64,000 bases of DNA from Marsupella aquatica. Taxonomy: Eukaryota; Marchantiophyta. Shown one piece after another: positions 59,986 through 64,000 of this stretch (position 1 is the first letter of the stretch; every line of letters begins with the position of its first letter). Both the position numbers and the translations under genes were made by a program. Under the pieces are notes generated by a model. It ran no database searches, had not been told where the DNA came from, and was given only the letters and a program-made list of their open reading frames with translations. The DNA lies in NCBI GenBank assembly GCA_973895155.1, contig OZ316892.1, positions 6,076,001 to 6,140,000 of the forward strand, read 5' to 3'.

Positions 59986-62900
59986 AGAATGGGACGGAGG
60001 TAAACATTATAGTAATGGCACTGCTCCAATTCGCCAATTTTTGAAGTTGAATTGTTAAACCACAACTTGCCTTTTTAGAGCTACCAACTGGATATGTTCA
60101 TTATACATTCAGTTTCACTATGAATGGGCTTCAGTTCCACCTTTTGGGCTGACTGCTCCACCTTTTATGGTGAGCACACTATTCACCACACGACAAGTGA
60201 CAAGAATCAACACCAACTGGACAGGGAAAGGAAATTAAGGGGGCTTTTATAAGAGCAGGTGTGATTTAATCCAACCAGGAACTCTTTAACAACTTCTTTA
60301 CTTGAACCAATGTCCTCCTTGGCACTTCAAGCTCGTTTGTGCATGGCAAAGGCACAGACTCATGTCCTCATAAGAGCTCATGAAGAGAGAAAGTTGTGAA
60401 TTCTGGGATCAATGGTCGAGAATAGGGACAGAACCAAATTGATTTAGTTGTAAGCATTACTTATTTAAAAGAAATAGTCCCTAGAGAGAGAAGGGGACCA
60501 GAAGACCCACGAAATCAAGAAATGTGTGTGTAGACATCTGGTGCATTTGGAAAACTGTGCAATAAAATGAAATCATTCATACAGAACTTGCTTTCAAAGC
60601 AAGCTCGAGCATCAACAGCTTGTACAAGAACAGCAAAAAATCACAGGAAGACAAAAGAGCAAAAATCTAGAGTCACCACCAAAGCCAAAATAGCCTTAGT
60701 CAACAACAAATTAAAAATGCTTGCCTGGTGGAGCTTCACTGGGGGTACCCAGTATAGAGAGTAAAAGTAGAGGAGTTTGACTAGAGGATCTGTGTCCAAG
60801 TCCAAAAACCTCAAAGTTCCACAGTAGAGTGTCTCAAATATTGATGGACTTTAACCATAAGGTTAGTGATTGGTCATATGCCATCTTACTAATAAAGCCA
60901 TAAACAAAGCTACTTTCAAGGGCTACGAGCCTGAATGTCCACTCTTTGAATATTAATAAACACCATGACAAAAATGATCATGTATCATCATCATGACCCC
61001 GATCATGACATACATAACATCCTATGGTTTTTTCATCTACATAATTTTTGGTAGGCCCCTATTTTACAGCCTTCACTCTAGAAACCTAGACCCTAACACT
61101 AGTTTCTCGTGGCAATTTATCAGTAAGATAATATGGAGTGAAGCCTCTAGATAGTACCTCTCAACAAAGATAAAAATGACATTGACTCTAAACAAAAACA
61201 GAAATGAAAGTGAAGGTGGACCAAAAAGGACAGGGACAAAGAACAACAAAAGACAATGAAATTGATTTAAAATAAAGACAAAAAGCAAAGATGGGGCAAA
61301 GATGAACAGGCAATAACATGGAATTCACTTTTTTTGCAAGACTTTTTTTTTTGGTCTTCACATTCAAACAATTGGTAATCCGTTAGTGACCATAAGTCAC
61401 TATAGAGGCTAGTGAAATTCATAAATAAATGAACTTTTACGTAACGCTGAGCAAGCTTTGACTATTTGTTTATGGAACTTTGACTCCCTTATAATTCACC
61501 AAGCTCATCCTAACTGACTCCCTAACAGGACATCTCAAAGCTGGTAATTTGATAGATCTTCACTCTAATTGGTCTTATGCCATAATAATTGGTCTTATGT
61601 CATAACCATTAGTCATTGTGTAAGCTACTAAAATTAAAAAACAAGAAACATTTTTATACATCTTGTGAAAAAATTATAACCATTTTGTTTATGACCAAAT
61701 GCCATCCTCCTTAATTTACAAACTTTGAGACTCCCTAATAATAGACAAAAGGCAGGTTTAGTAGCGACTCACCTCTTCTCTAGTGAACTTTTCTAGAATA
61801 CTTCTCTCGCTTGGCCCTCCCTTAGGCTAGCTTTGAAGAAACTTTCTTGATACACAGTCTCTCAACTATGCGCTGATTCTTGGCCTCCGCTATGTCACGG
61901 ATCTCAACTCCCAGCACCCGATCAGCTCGCCCTCTCATCTGTTGCCAAGTTTTTTTGATTCAGCCCTTAGTCCCGCAGCGACTTGACACTGCTTTCACCA
62001 ATCCATTCCGTCCAACTGTGCATTCAGGAGTTGAATTGCTGCTGGCACTATTTTCAGCTGGGAATTCTCAGCCGCTGTTTGTGCTTTCGACAATTCAATA
62101 TTTTCAGCTGCCGCACAGCTCTGCTGTGTTGCAACCTCTCCACTGGATGTGCCCCAAAATGTGATTGTGCCCTAGATATCCGCACCTACTCGATGCTGCT
62201 ACGAGTGTCTGCTCGAGCTTTGGTTGCGCTTCTTGAATTAAATTTTGTTCTCCCCTGATTAGTTCGTCTGCTGTGACATTGTTTCCGTTTCATTCAATGC
62301 TGCATCTGTCCAGGCTCCGCTTTATCTTTGGTCCTCCAGAATGAAATCAATACTTAGAGTTGGGCTTGTGATTCTGATTTTTCCGGAAGCTTGGCTCATT
62401 GTGCTCTGCTGATTACTGTGACACTTTTCTGACCATTTTCTGACCCAAACTGGACACTATGACATGTTGTCAAGCTTCTCCATAGATTGCTGCTCTCTTG
62501 ATTTGTCTCTTGATTTGATTTGGATGCTGAAGTCCTTTCTTGTTATTATCTATCCACTAGTTCAATATCCATGTGTTGCGCAAAAGATGTTGTGATGTCC
62601 AAGATATCCTTAAGAGAAAAGATCTCATGAAAAAAAAGATGTCACTACGTCAAGATGTTATTAAAAAAAAAGATGTTAAATATAAAGTGCACTACTTTTC
62701 TTGTCTTGTCATTTTTATTAGATTGTGCACTATTTTATTGATTATGTAATATTAATTAACTCCTCTCATGATATGGCATTTCCTATGCATGGATGATATG
62801 GCATGGAGCATAGTATGGCATGGATGGTAGAGGGAGAAGCACTTTGTATGCAAGAAAATACTTTGTACTTTTTTTGCTTGGAGAAACAGTATTCACATCA

Positions 62901-63780
62901 AACATAATTATTTTCTTCTTATTCCTTTCTCTTTTTTCATTTCACTTTTCTCTAAAAAAACCTCCTCAAATTTGAATGATGACCACTTTGAAAAAAGTAG
63001 CAACCCTTTATTATAGTTTCTAATATCTGCTGTGGTCCTGCTCACTGCTGCTAAAAATTAGTGTCCTGAATCTTTGCTAGCCATTTGTTCCACTGATATT
63101 TTACTCTTCCTGAGATCGTTGCACTGCTGATTGCCTTTGAACAAAATCCATGCTGTTGGTTTCCTCACAATTAAAATACCCTATGTTGTTCCAAAAAAAT
63201 TACCTTCTCATCTAACCCAATAAAAAATAAATTATACTTATTACACCCTATACTTATTTGGGTGTGATGGGTCAAAAGAAGTGAAGACCGAACTAGAAAT
63301 CTGGGACATCCTTTTGAACCCTGACAACATTTAGAAAGGCATTTGACAACTCTTGGATTTGTGACAGATTTTTCTATGAGGAGGCCGGATGTGATGGGGT
63401 GTTGGACGTGAAGGCTATAGCTCCTTATTATAGTGTCTTTTCATCTTGTTTTTCTTCTAGAAGATTTGCAGCTGGACAAGGCTAGTGAGTTGTTTAAGGT
63501 ACGAGGGGTCCATAGGGCATACAAGTTTAACATAAGAATCTAAACTAAAGCACACTTATCTATTAGAGCACTTGTTATGGGATGTGGGCTTATTAAGGCA
63601 TGCAACACTTGGTTTAGTGCATGCCAGGCGCATCACTTGGTTTAGTGCACGCTAGATCCGTCTTCCCCAAAGCAGTGTGCACTTAGCAAGAGTTCACTGC
63701 TCACTCTTTGATGTGCAATTATCTGGAAGGGTAATGTGTCCCAACTGGTATACATATCCAAGCCTAGAGCCTAGAGCGAT
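59986..63780. other. Terminal repeat-rich, AT-rich stretch without genes
   Basis: It contains the second copy of the CCACCTTTTATGGTGAGCAC repeat (about 60120-60265), the inverted partner of the 51.4 kb repeat (61060-61220) and diverged copies of the 6.3-6.8 kb spacer. Two overlapping frames at 61880-62258 have no recognised motif. Confidence 0.45.
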
Positions 63781-63786
63781 GTGGCT

Positions 63787-63906
63787 GACTATTTTATGAG
63801 AAACTTGTACTGTACCACAAATGGAGACTTTTATGAGAAAGCTGTACTGGACCACAAATGGCGACTATTTTAATAATGAGAAAGCTGTACTGGACCATAA
63901 CTTGTG
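63787..63906 (+). repeat. Three short tandem units of about 40 bp
   Basis: GAGAAACTTGTACTGTACCA, GAGAAAGCTGTACTGGACCA and the same again each precede CAAATGG or a variant. Confidence 0.75.
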
Positions 63907-64000
63907 AGCTAAATTCGTTTGCTGGCTGACGAAGCAACTCTCACCGACTCACACAGTTGGCATGGCAGCCACACGAGTTCGCTGCCAGTACAGTACTGCC

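Noticed and set aside
61880-62258. Two overlapping plus-strand frames of about 90 residues
   Set aside because: No motifs, low-complexity composition, surrounded by repeats.
1-64000. tRNA, rRNA or small nuclear RNA genes
   Set aside because: Reading both strands, I saw no tRNA arm and box pattern or rRNA-like conserved phrase that I could support; a tRNAscan-SE or Infernal run would settle this.

Overview
The window is nuclear DNA of a land plant. Genes have many short spliceosomal exons with GT-AG introns, one gene encodes a plastid-targeted 1-deoxy-D-xylulose-5-phosphate synthase (DXS), another a plastid protein family that I recognise only from plants, and a third an ankyrin/PGG membrane protein typical of plants. 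A long EF-hand protein that resembles cilium-associated proteins, together with an intronless fungal-type GH55 glucanase, points to a seedless plant with swimming sperm, most likely a bryophyte (liverwort or moss). This placement is an inference. A 100-N gap at 52747-52846 shows that it is a draft scaffold.

Layout. 0.4-2.4 kb (minus): a broken SHV3-like glycerophosphodiester phosphodiesterase-like gene. 3.9-7.7 kb: a graveyard of transposon pieces (a Myb/SANT-like or NAM-associated domain remnant, two reverse-transcriptase remnants, two copies of a TA-flanked inverted-repeat element). 8.3-13.3 kb (plus): intact ten-exon DXS. 14.1-15.5 kb: a tandem array and a clean solo LTR. 17.6-27.7 kb (plus): a 13-exon gene for an about 1,580-residue EF-hand protein. 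29.6-33.1 kb (plus): a two-exon ankyrin-PGG gene. 34.2-35.8 kb (minus): a frameshifted, internally deleted P-type ATPase remnant of bacterial type. 36.0-39.8 kb (minus): a nine-exon plastid protein of unknown function. 40-57 kb: mostly repeats and AT-rich DNA with a leucine-rich-repeat receptor pseudogene (44.6-45.7 kb) and a third copy of the TA-flanked element. 57.05-59.42 kb (minus): a single-exon GH55 exo-beta-1,3-glucanase with a signal peptide. 59.5-64 kb: repeats only.

The genes do not form a pathway and each stands alone. What unites the window is its texture: almost every gene is flanked or interrupted by recent direct tandem duplications with units of 35-300 bp, including the DXS promoter, a DXS intron, the GH55 upstream region and the ankyrin exon-1 donor site. 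The strongest points for follow-up are the GH55 gene as a possible fungal acquisition, the large EF-hand protein, and the mobile element whose empty site is preserved in neighbouring repeat units.

Exon borders were placed by hand from splice dinucleotides, reading-frame continuity and family resemblance. No searches were run.
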